Shown here: one piece after another, positions 24,393-31,448 of the stretch | Layout: each line of letters begins with the position of its first letter | Numbering within the stretch: the first letter of the stretch is position 1 | NCBI GenBank assembly: GCA_945878495.1 | Contig: CAMCTP010000002.1 | Span: 1 to 31,448 of the forward strand | Origin: Rickettsia typhi | Lineage (GTDB): Bacteria > Pseudomonadota > Alphaproteobacteria > Rickettsiales > Deianiraeaceae | Direction of reading: 5' to 3' | DNA: 31,448 bases | Notes under the pieces: generated by a model | The model's database searches: none | Told to the model about the DNA's origin: nothing | Seen by the model: the letters and a program-made list of their open reading frames with translations, nothing else | Translations under genes and position numbers: made by a program

Positions 24393-25281
24393 TTTTACCA
24401 AATTGCATATAAACAGATGCCATTATGATTGTAAATCCAGCTAGATTTAATATACTCCATTCGTAATCTTCAAAGATTGTTGAAATTGATATCGCTCCTA
24501 TTGTGTAGATAAATGAAGAATAATTAGCTTTTGCGACTCCGATTTTATCCATTAGATAATATAGTGATATATATGCTATACATGATGCAAAAATTGCCAG
24601 ATAAAGTAAAGATGATATGTACGCAATACTAAAATCAAACATTGCGCTGTTTGCAGTATTAATAAACTTTGACATCGAGATTGACATAAAACCTCCAAAT
24701 AAAAACATATATGATATATAGTGGAGTAGGGGGGTTTGATGTTTTTGAACACATTTTTTCATCGCGTAATAACCAGGGCAAACAATTATCGCCATAAAAA
24801 TAGCACATAAAAAACCAATTGTAGTATCTACAATACTATTGCTAAACTTCAGAGTTGGATATATAAATAGCGACAATCCGAAAAATCCAACCGCACCACT
24901 CATGATTGTTTTTTTCGATGGACGTTTTTTTTCCATAATGCTGTTGAATATTTCGCTTGTTATGATTGTTAGCGACATTATTGCCGCTGTTATTCCGGTT
25001 GGTATGTATTTTGCCGATGTATATCCAACTATAAAATTTAAAAAGCAGTTAAATATTGATGATATAAAAATAAATTTTATTGCACTTGTGTTGATTTTTA
25101 AGGATTTTTTCATTAATACTTTTAGCACAATTAGACATAAAATCCCAGCTAAAATGAATCTATATCCAATTGAAGTATATATTGGAACCTGTGATATTGC
25201 CTGAGATTTTACGGCAAACCAAGAAAATGTCCAAGAGAAAGAGATGCCGAAAAATGCTAGGGCTATTTTGTTTATTTTCAT
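24376..25281 (-). CDS. EamA/DMT-superfamily transporter
   Basis: A 301-residue protein with about ten hydrophobic segments in two repeated halves, the drug/metabolite transporter layout. FSWTFSWFAVKSQ in the first helix, YIPTGITAAIMSLTIITSE around residues 90-110 and IGVAKANYSSFIYTIGAISI in the second half match EamA-domain patterns. Substrate is unknown; relatives export amino acids or metabolites, and in Rickettsia one imports S-adenosylmethionine, which would suit the neighbouring methyltransferase, though this is speculation. It is the first gene of an operon with tyrA and midA. Confidence 0.85.
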   Translation of the reverse strand: MKINKIALAFFGISFSWTFSWFAVKSQAISQVPIYTSIGYRFILAGILCLIVLKVLMKKSLKINTSAIKFIFISSIFNCFLNFIVGYTSAKYIPTGITAAIMSLTIITSEIFNSIMEKKRPSKKTIMSGAVGFFGLSLFIYPTLKFSNSIVDTTIGFLCAIFMAIIVCPGYYAMKKCVQKHQTPLLHYISYMFLFGGFMSISMSKFINTANSAMFDFSIAYISSLLYLAIFASCIAYISLYYLMDKIGVAKANYSSFIYTIGAISISTIFEDYEWSILNLAGFTIIMASVYMQFGKNEKTA

Positions 25282-25345
25282 ATTACATGAAATATTTTTT
25301 CATTATTTGTGATGGTGAAAATTAATAATCAAGGTTTTTTATATC

Positions 25346-25376
25346 TTGACAAATATAGATTTTGGAATTTTGTCTA
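25346..25376 (+). promoter_or_regulatory. candidate sigma70 promoter of secF
   Basis: A consensus TTGACA (25346-25351) is followed after 19 nt by TGTCTA (25371-25376), or after 18 nt by TTGTCT, 21 nt before the secF ATG. The same bases read on the other strand give TTGTCA, a possible -35 for the divergent eamA operon. Confidence 0.5.
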
Positions 25377-25397
25377 GGTTGATTTGAATATTTGTAA

Positions 25398-26312
25398 ATG
25401 AAAATACAGCAATTCTCTAAATACACAATGGTAGTTTTGTCGCTTTTGCTTGTTTTTATAGCAATTTGCTTGTTTATTACGAAACCAAAGATTGGGATTG
25501 ACTTCACCGGCGGAGGTATAGTAACTTTTTCAAAAGACTTAAATAAAAACGACTCTGCAAAGATTCTATCGTCATTTGAGAGTGGTGTGCAAAATAATAT
25601 AATTTTTGATAAAAATAGAGTTATTTTTTTGGTTGATAATTTTGATGATTTTAAGAACAATTATTTAATTAAATTTAAAGAAATTTTATTAAGCGGAACT
25701 CTTGAGGTATCAGCTTTTGATATATCAAAAGAGGATTTTATCGGGGCAAAATTTGGTCTTAAATCTATTGTTTCATCGATCATTTCTGTCATAATATCTC
25801 TTGTTTCGATATTTTTATATATAGCATATAAATTTAATACAAAAATGGGTATTTTTGCGGCATTTGGTTTGCTGTTTAACTGCTTATTTGTATATTGTTT
25901 GACAAATCTTTTTGGGTGCGAAATGTCAATATTGTCAATATGTGCATTTTTGACTCTTATTGGATATTGTATAAATGATACCGTGGTTGTTTTTGATAGA
26001 GTTAGGGATGAGTTTTTTGAATCTATGGCAAAAAATATAAATAAATTTTCAATAGTTTCAAAGGCTACAAAAAAAGTCCTTTCAAGAAGTATAAAAACAT
26101 CGGTTGTTACTATGATGGCAATATTTCCACTATTTATTTTGAGTGATGGCGATATGAAGGTTTTTTCATTTATTATGATACTTGGTATAATTTCTGGAAC
26201 AATGATATCTTTGTCTACCATGCCGCTTTTTGTAAATTTTTTTGATTTACAGTTCAAAGGAAAAAATGATAAAAATTCTGACATTGAATCAGATCCAATG
26301 AAGTATGTATAA
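25398..26312 (+). CDS. secF: protein translocase subunit SecF
   Basis: SecF works with SecD in the inner membrane to pull translocated proteins out using the proton gradient. The 304 residues show a first membrane helix, then KIGIDFTGGG (about residues 31-40), a periplasmic region, and five further helices. The diagnostic fourth-helix segment GYCINDTVVVFDRVRDE contains the functional Asp and Arg residues. secD is not adjacent on either side, whereas secD-secF are usually paired. A promoter of its own fits single-gene transcription. Confidence 0.95.
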   Translation: MKIQQFSKYTMVVLSLLLVFIAICLFITKPKIGIDFTGGGIVTFSKDLNKNDSAKILSSFESGVQNNIIFDKNRVIFLVDNFDDFKNNYLIKFKEILLSGTLEVSAFDISKEDFIGAKFGLKSIVSSIISVIISLVSIFLYIAYKFNTKMGIFAAFGLLFNCLFVYCLTNLFGCEMSILSICAFLTLIGYCINDTVVVFDRVRDEFFESMAKNINKFSIVSKATKKVLSRSIKTSVVTMMAIFPLFILSDGDMKVFSFIMILGIISGTMISLSTMPLFVNFFDLQFKGKNDKNSDIESDPMKYV

Positions 26313-26362
26313 AAGTTAATTTTTTTAATGATGAAATTTTTTTATTAAAATGAAAAAAATAC

Positions 26363-26392
26363 TTGACAATTATTGTTAATTAATATTATCTA
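26363..26392 (+). promoter_or_regulatory. candidate strong sigma70 promoter of pal
   Basis: A perfect -35 TTGACA (26363-26368) and -10 TATCTA (26387-26392) are 18 nt apart, 24 nt before the pal ATG. A 17-bp near-perfect palindrome (26363-26379, one mismatched pair) covers the -35 box and could be an operator. Confidence 0.65.
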
Positions 26393-26416
26393 GATTCGAT
26401 ATTTATATTTTCTTCA

Positions 26417-26899
26417 ATGAACACAATGTTAAAAAATCTTGTTCTACTTGGTCTAGTTGTTGCTTGTAGCAAAAACTCAAAAAATACATCAAACAATGAA
26501 GCTTATGGTTCTGATAAAAATGTATCTTCAGATAAAAGACACGTCCAATCTCTTTCAAAAGATTACTTCGTTGCAGACAGAGTTTTTTTTGATTTCGATT
26601 CATCTGAAATAAATTCTGAAGGTCTTGAATCTGTAAAAACGCAATCAACTTTCTTGAAAAATGAAAAATCAGCAAAATCTATAATTGTTGAAGGTCACGC
26701 AGATGAAAGAGGTACAGCTGAATACAACTTATCTCTTGGTAAAAGAAGAGCTGATTCACTTGCTTCAGCGCTTAAAAAACATGGATTTAAAGGCTCTGTT
26801 AAAGTTGTTTCTTATGGGAAAGAAAGACCAGTTGAAACTGCTGCAACTTCTGAAGAATCTCATGCTTCAAACAGAAGAGCGGTTATTGTTCTTGGTTAA
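26417..26899 (+). CDS. pal: peptidoglycan-associated lipoprotein Pal
   Basis: Pal is an outer-membrane lipoprotein that binds peptidoglycan and works with the Tol system in envelope integrity and division. The signal ends LVVAC, with Cys17 as the lipidated residue. A short Asn/Ser/Lys linker precedes the OmpA-like domain: VFFDFDSSEIN, then VEGHADERGTAEYNLSLGKR and SYGKERPVE, then NRRAVIVL at the end. Length is typical at 160 residues. It stands alone with its own promoter and terminator; tolB, usually just upstream, is absent here. Confidence 0.96.
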   Translation: MNTMLKNLVLLGLVVACSKNSKNTSNNEAYGSDKNVSSDKRHVQSLSKDYFVADRVFFDFDSSEINSEGLESVKTQSTFLKNEKSAKSIIVEGHADERGTAEYNLSLGKRRADSLASALKKHGFKGSVKVVSYGKERPVETAATSEESHASNRRAVIVLG

Positions 26900-26942
26900 T
26901 TTTACTAGAGAACTAAATTAAATTATATCTAATATATAATTC

Positions 26943-26973
26943 AGCCTCAGAAAGTAATTTTTCTGGGGCTTTT
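26943..26973 (+). terminator. intrinsic terminator after pal
   Basis: Arms AGCCTCAGAAA (26943-26953) and TTTCTGGGGCT (26960-26970) form an 11-bp stem with one G-U pair and a 6-nt loop, followed by a short T tract. It is the most GC-rich hairpin in the window and sits 44 nt after the pal stop. Confidence 0.85.
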
Positions 26974-27032
26974 CTGCTTCCGTAAAAATAAAATAGAATA
27001 TTTAAACTTTGAATATTGTTTATTATATTCTT

Positions 27033-28247
27033 ATGTTTAAAAAATTCAAGACTTTAAATCGCAGACAGCCTGTTATAAAAAAAGAATTCAAAAGTTATTA
27101 TCTAAATCAAACTCCTTCAAATACAAAATTGACAGAGGCAAACTACGCTTCTTTGGTGTTAAATGGATATAACTCAAATGTAATTGCAAATAAATGTATA
27201 AATATGATTGCTCAATGTGTTTCATCTGTTGAATATGATGTATTTAATTTAAATACAAACGAGTTGATTGATAATTCTAATTTGGAAAATGCGATCGGTA
27301 ATTCAAATCAAAATAATGGAACAGACTTTATTCAAAGCATTGTTAGAAGCTTGATGATGTCTGGAAATTGTTACATTTCTTGTGTAAAAAATTATCTTGG
27401 ATTGATTGAAAATTTTTCAATTTTACGACCAGATAAAGTATCGATTGTTGTTGATGCTAATTTAAACCCTGTGCAATATATATATTCAAAGGGAACAAAA
27501 ACGCAATATTTTGATATTGATACATCAAATGAATCAAGTTATTGTGAAATTTTGCACATTAAACTTGAAAATCCTCTTGATGAAATTTACGGATTAGCAC
27601 CTCTTTACACTGCGAGATTTTCGATTGATCAATACAACGAAGCCATTGCTTGGAATAAATCTTTGCTTGAAAATGGGGCTCGACCATCTGGCGCTTTAGT
27701 GTTTGAATCTCAGTCCGGATCTGGAGATTTAACTGATGATCAATTTGATAGATTAAAAAATCAGCTCGCTTCTCAATTTTCTGGTGGAAAAAATGCCGGA
27801 AAAGTCATGGTTCTTGAGGGTGGCTTGAGATGGCAGGAAATGAGCATTAACCCAAAAGATATGGATTTTATTCAAACAAAAAACTCTGCGGCTAGAGATA
27901 TCGCTATTGCTTTTGGCGTTCCAGCGAATTTACTTGGTATACAGGGTGATAATACTTACAGTAATATGTCCGAAGCTAGAATTGGATTTTGGGAAGATAC
28001 CGTTTTACCGTTGACGAAATTTATATATTCAAGGTTGCAGAATTTTTACAATCTTTCTTGCCAAGACGTCTGTAGAGTGAAGCTTGACACAGATTCAATT
28101 TCGGCTCTTACCGAGAAGAGAGAAAAAATGTGGGGCTATGTGCAGGCTAGTACTTTTCTAACTACTAATGAAAAACGAAATATGCTTGGATTTCAAAGTC
28201 TTCAAAGTTCTGATAATTCAAAATCTTACGACTCTATTCAGTCATAA
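27033..28247 (+). CDS. HK97-family phage/GTA portal protein
   Basis: Portal proteins form the ring through which DNA enters a capsid. The 404-residue product shows an N-terminal ANKCINMIAQCVSS segment, LENGARPSGALVF, VMVLEGGLRWQEMS and the family hallmark AIAFGVPANLLG followed by GDNTYSN. Size is close to the portal of the alphaproteobacterial gene transfer agent. No terminase, protease or capsid gene is nearby, and composition matches the chromosome, so a dispersed GTA-type gene or domesticated remnant is likelier than a recent prophage. The ATG at 27033 (MFKKFK) is preferred over an upstream TTG at 27009. The frame is intact, suggesting selection. Confidence 0.9.
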   Translation: MFKKFKTLNRRQPVIKKEFKSYYLNQTPSNTKLTEANYASLVLNGYNSNVIANKCINMIAQCVSSVEYDVFNLNTNELIDNSNLENAIGNSNQNNGTDFIQSIVRSLMMSGNCYISCVKNYLGLIENFSILRPDKVSIVVDANLNPVQYIYSKGTKTQYFDIDTSNESSYCEILHIKLENPLDEIYGLAPLYTARFSIDQYNEAIAWNKSLLENGARPSGALVFESQSGSGDLTDDQFDRLKNQLASQFSGGKNAGKVMVLEGGLRWQEMSINPKDMDFIQTKNSAARDIAIAFGVPANLLGIQGDNTYSNMSEARIGFWEDTVLPLTKFIYSRLQNFYNLSCQDVCRVKLDTDSISALTEKREKMWGYVQASTFLTTNEKRNMLGFQSLQSSDNSKSYDSIQS

Positions 28248-28254
28248 TTTTAAT

Positions 28255-29346
28255 TTACTGCGATGCATTGTGAGCTATAACGCTTTCGATACATTCTTGT
28301 ATTTTGCCATCTAGAAATGCATGAGCATTTTGCATTTCCCATCCACTTCGAGCATCTTTTATAAGTTGATAAGGTTGCAGGGTGTAATTTCTGATCTGCG
28401 ATCCAAACGATATGTCTGATTTTTGCGAATTTACTTTGTTGATTTCAGTTTGCTTTATTTCTTGCTCTTTTTTGTATAATTTTGCTTTTAGCATTTTCAT
28501 TGCCTCTGTTTTATTCTGGACTTGAGATCTTCCATTTTGACAACTGACAACAATTCCGCTTGGCGTGTGGGTTATTCTAACGGCTGAATCTGTTTTATTT
28601 ACATGTTGACCGCCAGCTCCAGATGCTCTAAATGTGTCGATTTTAAGGTCTTTTTGGAGAATTTCTATATTTATTTTATCATCAATGTCTGGGTATACAA
28701 AAACCGATGCAAAGCTTGTTTGTCTTTTACCATTTGCATTAAATGGAGATATTCTTACAAGCCTATGAACCCCAGCTTCAACTTTTAGCCATCCGAAAGC
28801 TAGTTCACCTGAAATTTTTAGTGTTATATTTTTAAATCCAACTTCTTCGCCAGATAAACTATCTATTATTTCACATTGAAAATTTTGTGATTCAGCCCAC
28901 ATGGAATACATTCTGACGAGCATTTTTACCCAATCTTGACTCTCAGTTCCGCCAGCACCTGAGTTTAATTCAACGAAAGCTGAACAATAATCTTTGTCAT
29001 CTGTGAAGCTTGCTTTAAGAGTAAGTAGCGTAATTTTTTTTTCAATACTTGATATGTCTGGTTCAAATTCTTCAATTTCAGATTCAGAAATATCTTTTAA
29101 TAGATCATTCATAGCCATTACATCGGACTGCAGAGTTAGCAAATCGGATATTTTTCTTTGCAAAGATATTTTCTCTTTTTGAAGAGATGACATTAATTCA
29201 TGGTTTGACCAATTATTATTGTCGGATATTTTCTTGTCTACTGAAGATATTGTTTGATTTATTGAATCTAATTTAGCTAATTTTATAAGTTTGTTGCAAG
29301 ATTCAGATATACGCAAAATTCTTTGGTTTAATGTAAGATTTTGCAT
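28255..29346 (-). CDS. prfB: peptide chain release factor 2
   Basis: RF2 reads UAA and UGA stop codons and triggers peptide release. The 363 residues contain SGAGGTESQDW, the stop-recognition SPF tripeptide in VRISPFNANGK, and the catalytic GGQ in GAGGQHVNKTDSAV. The gene is a single uninterrupted frame, with no programmed +1 frameshift near the N terminus like that of E. coli. Its presence fits the use of UGA as a stop here (for example bioF and bioC). It starts 7 nt after the small upstream gene, so the two are co-transcribed, and it converges on the portal gene with a 7-nt gap. Confidence 0.96.
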   Translation of the reverse strand: MQNLTLNQRILRISESCNKLIKLAKLDSINQTISSVDKKISDNNNWSNHELMSSLQKEKISLQRKISDLLTLQSDVMAMNDLLKDISESEIEEFEPDISSIEKKITLLTLKASFTDDKDYCSAFVELNSGAGGTESQDWVKMLVRMYSMWAESQNFQCEIIDSLSGEEVGFKNITLKISGELAFGWLKVEAGVHRLVRISPFNANGKRQTSFASVFVYPDIDDKINIEILQKDLKIDTFRASGAGGQHVNKTDSAVRITHTPSGIVVSCQNGRSQVQNKTEAMKMLKAKLYKKEQEIKQTEINKVNSQKSDISFGSQIRNYTLQPYQLIKDARSGWEMQNAHAFLDGKIQECIESVIAHNASQ

Positions 29347-29353
29347 ATTTTAG

Positions 29354-29593
29354 CTATTGTTTTATGTTGCGACTTGCTATAGCTGATACTTGATTCCACC
29401 TCAATATTGTTCCAGTTTGATCAAGAACTGGCTCTTTACTTTCAATGTACATTGCTGCCATAAAAGTTCCCATTGTGGGATGTAATTTTATGAGAACAGG
29501 ATCTACTTCCTTTCCATCATATTTTATTCTTTCATTTCTTTTACGGGATGCAGCTTTAGCATTTTTTGATACCGTTGTTTTTAACTTAGCCAT
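29354..29593 (-). CDS. small conserved-looking protein of unknown function upstream of prfB
   Basis: The 79-residue product is not one I recognise. It has a basic N-terminal tail (AKLKTTVSKNAKAASRKRNE) and a compact remainder with KLHPTMGTFMAAMYIESKEP and TGTILRWNQVSAIASRN. It has no signal, membrane segment or cysteines. The basic tail would suit RNA or ribosome binding, but that is inference. It lies 17 nt after dsbB and 7 nt before prfB, so it belongs to a dsbB-orphan-prfB operon. Confidence 0.7.
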   Translation of the reverse strand: MAKLKTTVSKNAKAASRKRNERIKYDGKEVDPVLIKLHPTMGTFMAAMYIESKEPVLDQTGTILRWNQVSAIASRNIKQ

Positions 29594-29610
29594 ATTCTAC
29601 CAATATATCA

Positions 29611-30078
29611 TCAAATCTTCCGTGTATATTTTTTAATAGTCAAGTGATAATGTAAAAAAAACACTATAAATTCAATTGATGTATAAATTAAATTTAAAAT
29701 TGTTAATTTAATGCCAAATAAATATTTTGGTATATCGCAACTTGGCATTGATTGGTGATTAAATGTTAGCGATGAGCAACTAGAAGACATAATTCCTGTT
29801 TCAATCATTATGTGATATATTGTGATTAATAATCCAATGAATAAACTGCAAAACATTGCCGTGATTAGAGTTTTATTTGCTGTTGTTGCTAAATTTCGTT
29901 TGTTTAATATTAAAAATAATATGAAAAATAACATGTGAGACCATCGCTCAATCACACACAATATACATGGTTTTATTGAAAGAAAATATTCGACGGCAAA
30001 TGACGAACAAAAAGGAAGAATGAACAAAAGTAGTAATGTTTCTTTTTTTTTGATAAATGTGATAAATAATTTTTTCAT
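29611..30078 (-). CDS. dsbB: DsbB-like disulfide bond formation protein
   Basis: DsbB reoxidises DsbA and passes electrons to quinone. The 155-residue protein has four hydrophobic helices. The first active pair is CILC in YFLSIKPCILCVIERW, matching the family PCxLCxxQR, and a second periplasmic loop carries SSSCSSLTF and MPSCDI, giving the second cysteine pair. DsbA is not in the window. It is the first gene of the operon with the small unknown gene and prfB. Confidence 0.88.
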   Translation of the reverse strand: MKKLFITFIKKKETLLLLFILPFCSSFAVEYFLSIKPCILCVIERWSHMLFFILFLILNKRNLATTANKTLITAMFCSLFIGLLITIYHIMIETGIMSSSCSSLTFNHQSMPSCDIPKYLFGIKLTILNLIYTSIEFIVFFLHYHLTIKKYTRKI

Positions 30079-30098
30079 ACTTCTTGACTATTTAAAAT

Positions 30099-30128
30099 AT
30101 TATATATAGCATTTAATAGAAAAATCAA
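30099..30128 (-). promoter_or_regulatory. candidate sigma70 promoter of dsbB operon
   Basis: On the minus strand, TTGATT (30128-30123) is followed after 18 nt by a perfect TATAAT (30104-30099), 20 nt before the dsbB ATG. The region is shared with the divergent NDUFA12 gene, for which TTGACT at 30084-30089 is a weaker possible -35. Confidence 0.55.
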
Positions 30129-30133
30129 GTTAT

Positions 30134-30511
30134 ATGTTTAAATCTTTTAAATTCATAAATAAACTTATTGCAAAAGATATGAAGTTTATTGGGCAAGATG
30201 TTTGCGATAATAAATATTATGAATCTCCAAATGGTGGTGGAAGGATTTGTATTTATGCTAATAAGCTATGCGATGTGACCAATGTTCCGCCATTATGGTT
30301 TTCATGGCTTCATAATATGCAAAAAGATTTTCCAAAATTGGACGATGAATCTATAATGAAATCTAGTAAAAAATGGATAAACCACCATGTACCAAATGAT
30401 ACTGGGTCTGAAAATTCCTACGCTTATACGAGGTCTATTAAAAAAGCTGTGTTGGTTGGATCTGGAAGTATTTTGACTGATGTAAAATATTCAAAATGGA
30501 TTCCTAAATAG
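30134..30511 (+). CDS. NDUFA12-family complex I accessory protein
   Basis: Homologue of the B17.2/NDUFA12 accessory subunit of NADH:ubiquinone oxidoreductase, found in alphaproteobacteria and mitochondria. FIGQDVCDNKYYESPNGGGR, then CIYANK, matches the family GxDxxGNxYYE...RWVxY pattern. VPPLWFSWLH matches VPPEWHxWLH, and NHHVPNDTGSENSYAYTRSI matches the NxTGTxxAYxPxGS tail. Length is typical at 125 residues. It supports an alphaproteobacterial source and a functional respiratory complex I, although no nuo operon is in view. Confidence 0.92.
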   Translation: MFKSFKFINKLIAKDMKFIGQDVCDNKYYESPNGGGRICIYANKLCDVTNVPPLWFSWLHNMQKDFPKLDDESIMKSSKKWINHHVPNDTGSENSYAYTRSIKKAVLVGSGSILTDVKYSKWIPK

Positions 30512-30567
30512 TATTCTGATCATTTTCAATTTATGAGACAAGAAATTTTCACAGGTATTAATTTTAT

Positions 30568-31448
30568 CTATTTTGATAAATTGTTCACGAAAATTTTGAT
30601 TTTCTCAATACCTTCTTTTATCGTATTGATGTCAGTTGAAAAAGAGAATCTAAAATGATTTTCTAAATCAAAAGCTTCACCAGGTACAGTTGCTACAAAT
30701 ACTTGAGACAATAGATGTTCGCAAAAATCTATGCCGCTAGTTATTGTATTTCCATTGGGAAATTTGCTTCCAATTAAACTATCAATGCTTATAAATGCGT
30801 AAAATGCACCGGATCCTTTTATTGATTTTAACCCTGAAATTTCATTAATGGCTTGATGGACAAAATCTCTGCGTTTTTGCATCTCTTGTTTCATTGTGGA
30901 GATGAATGTTTTGCTATCTTCGCTTCTGAGTGCAAATGCCCCTGCATATTGAGAAACTGAGCTTGTTGAGGACGTTGATTGTGATTGTATTGTTGTTACG
31001 GCTTTGACTAGATCTTTGTTTTTTGATGCTAAGTATCCAAGTCTGAATCCGGTCATACTGTATGACTTTGAAACTCCGTTGATAATTGCAATTCTGTTAA
31101 TTAAATCAGGTGCAACATTTGCCATGGTGTAAAATTTCTGATTGTCAAAAATCATGTGCTCATATATATCATCGCACATTATATTGACATGTGGGTATTT
31201 TTTGAGAACCTCCGCTAAGCTTTCAAGTTGTTCTTTGGTGTAGACTATTCCCGTTGGGTTTGATGGTGAATTTAGCATTATCCACTTTGTTTTATTGGTA
31301 ATTTTTTGCTCTAATTTTTCCGCACTTAATATAAAACCCTCCTCCATGGTCGTTTTTATTGAAACCGGAACTCCGCCGAAAATTTTTACGATATCAAAAT
31401 ATGAAACCCAAGCAGGGGACTGTATAATAACCTCATCATCGTGGTTTA
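30568..31448 (-). CDS. aspC: aspartate aminotransferase (N-terminal part outside window)
   Basis: A PLP enzyme exchanging amino groups between aspartate and 2-oxoglutarate. The frame is open to the right edge, giving about 293 C-terminal residues; the internal Met at 31347 is not the start, because codons beyond it read EVIIQSPAWVSYFDIVKIFG, which is family-typical. LNSPSNPTGIVYTKEQLE, CDDIYEHMIFD and the PLP-lysine segment GVSKSYSMTGFRLGYLAS identify the I-gamma subgroup, as in Rickettsia and Rhizobium. It converges on the NDUFA12 gene. Some members of this group also accept prephenate, which would link to tyrA, but specificity cannot be read. Confidence 0.92.
   Translation of the reverse strand, partial: NHDDEVIIQSPAWVSYFDIVKIFGGVPVSIKTTMEEGFILSAEKLEQKITNKTKWIMLNSPSNPTGIVYTKEQLESLAEVLKKYPHVNIMCDDIYEHMIFDNQKFYTMANVAPDLINRIAIINGVSKSYSMTGFRLGYLASKNKDLVKAVTTIQSQSTSSTSSVSQYAGAFALRSEDSKTFISTMKQEMQKRRDFVHQAINEISGLKSIKGSGAFYAFISIDSLIGSKFPNGNTITSGIDFCEHLLSQVFVATVPGEAFDLENHFRFSFSTDINTIKEGIEKIKIFVNNLSK

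Noticed and set aside
25661..26284. A 207-codon open frame on the minus strand across secF
   Set aside because: It is antisense to the well-supported secF, has no family pattern, and arises because the AT-rich coding strand leaves few stops on its complement.
27009..27032. Upstream TTG extension of the portal gene
   Set aside because: It adds eight hydrophobic residues not typical of portals; the ATG at 27033 gives a normal N terminus.
27033..28247. An integrated prophage around the portal gene
   Set aside because: Both flanks are housekeeping genes (pal, prfB); no integrase, attachment repeats or other phage genes are present.
29264..29346. Programmed frameshift in prfB
   Set aside because: The RF2 reading frame is continuous from the start codon through the conserved domains, with no in-frame UGA and no slippery CUU-UGA site.
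1..31448. CRISPR arrays, tRNAs or insertion sequences
   Set aside because: No regularly spaced repeats, cloverleaf-like sequences, transposase motifs or terminal inverted repeats were found when reading the gaps; all intergenic gaps are far below 300 nt.

Overview
The window is about 30% GC by eye and comes from a gene-dense bacterial chromosome. All gaps between genes are short, and no tRNA, rRNA, insertion sequence or CRISPR array was seen. Gene content points to an alphaproteobacterium with a reduced genome. The evidence is an NDUFA12-type complex I accessory protein, an NDUFAF7/MidA-type methyltransferase, a lone HK97/GTA-type portal gene, Mrp-type antiporter subunits, and very AT-rich ribosomal protein genes. 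A Rickettsiales or Holosporales-like host-associated lineage fits best. Its retained biotin, queuosine and tyrosine-pathway genes make it less auxotrophic than a typical obligate intracellular Rickettsia. The lineage is an inference; no marker here fixes it.

Layout. Bases 1-3491 hold the 3' part of a tightly packed biotin operon, bioF(partial)-bioC-bioD-bioA. Bases 3543-8036 hold a membrane-protein cluster: a NuoN/MrpD-like subunit, a ZnuB-like permease, a SPOR-like lipoprotein and an MrpD-like subunit. An MFS-like transporter (7987-9237) converges on it with a 50-bp coding overlap. Bases 9363-20039 hold a single-direction S10-spc-alpha ribosomal cluster running from rplC to rpoA. It lacks rpsJ at its head, rpmD, secY, adk and rpmJ in the middle, and rplQ at its end. 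A strong intrinsic terminator follows rpoA but lies inside the start of an orphan membrane-anchored ORF (20045-20608).

The minus strand then carries maeB-queF and eamA-tyrA-midA operons. secF and pal follow on the plus strand, each with a good sigma70-like promoter, and pal with a terminator. Next is an isolated GTA/phage portal gene, then a dsbB-orphan-prfB operon on the minus strand, a plus-strand NDUFA12 gene, and the 3' part of an aspC-like aminotransferase on the minus strand.

Functionally the window covers cofactor supply (biotin, queuosine), translation (ribosome, RF2, RNA polymerase alpha), ion and energy coupling (antiporter-like subunits, NDUFA12, MidA), envelope work (SecF, Pal, DsbB, SPOR lipoprotein) and central or amino-acid metabolism (malic enzyme, TyrA, AspC). 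No wholly novel multi-gene system is evident. The oddities most worth a second look are the dispersed ribosomal operon without secY/adk/rplQ, the near absence of Shine-Dalgarno sequences with recurrent TATAAT motifs just before start codons, the terminator/orphan-ORF conflict after rpoA, the ZnuB-like gene between two antiporter-like subunits, and the solitary portal gene.
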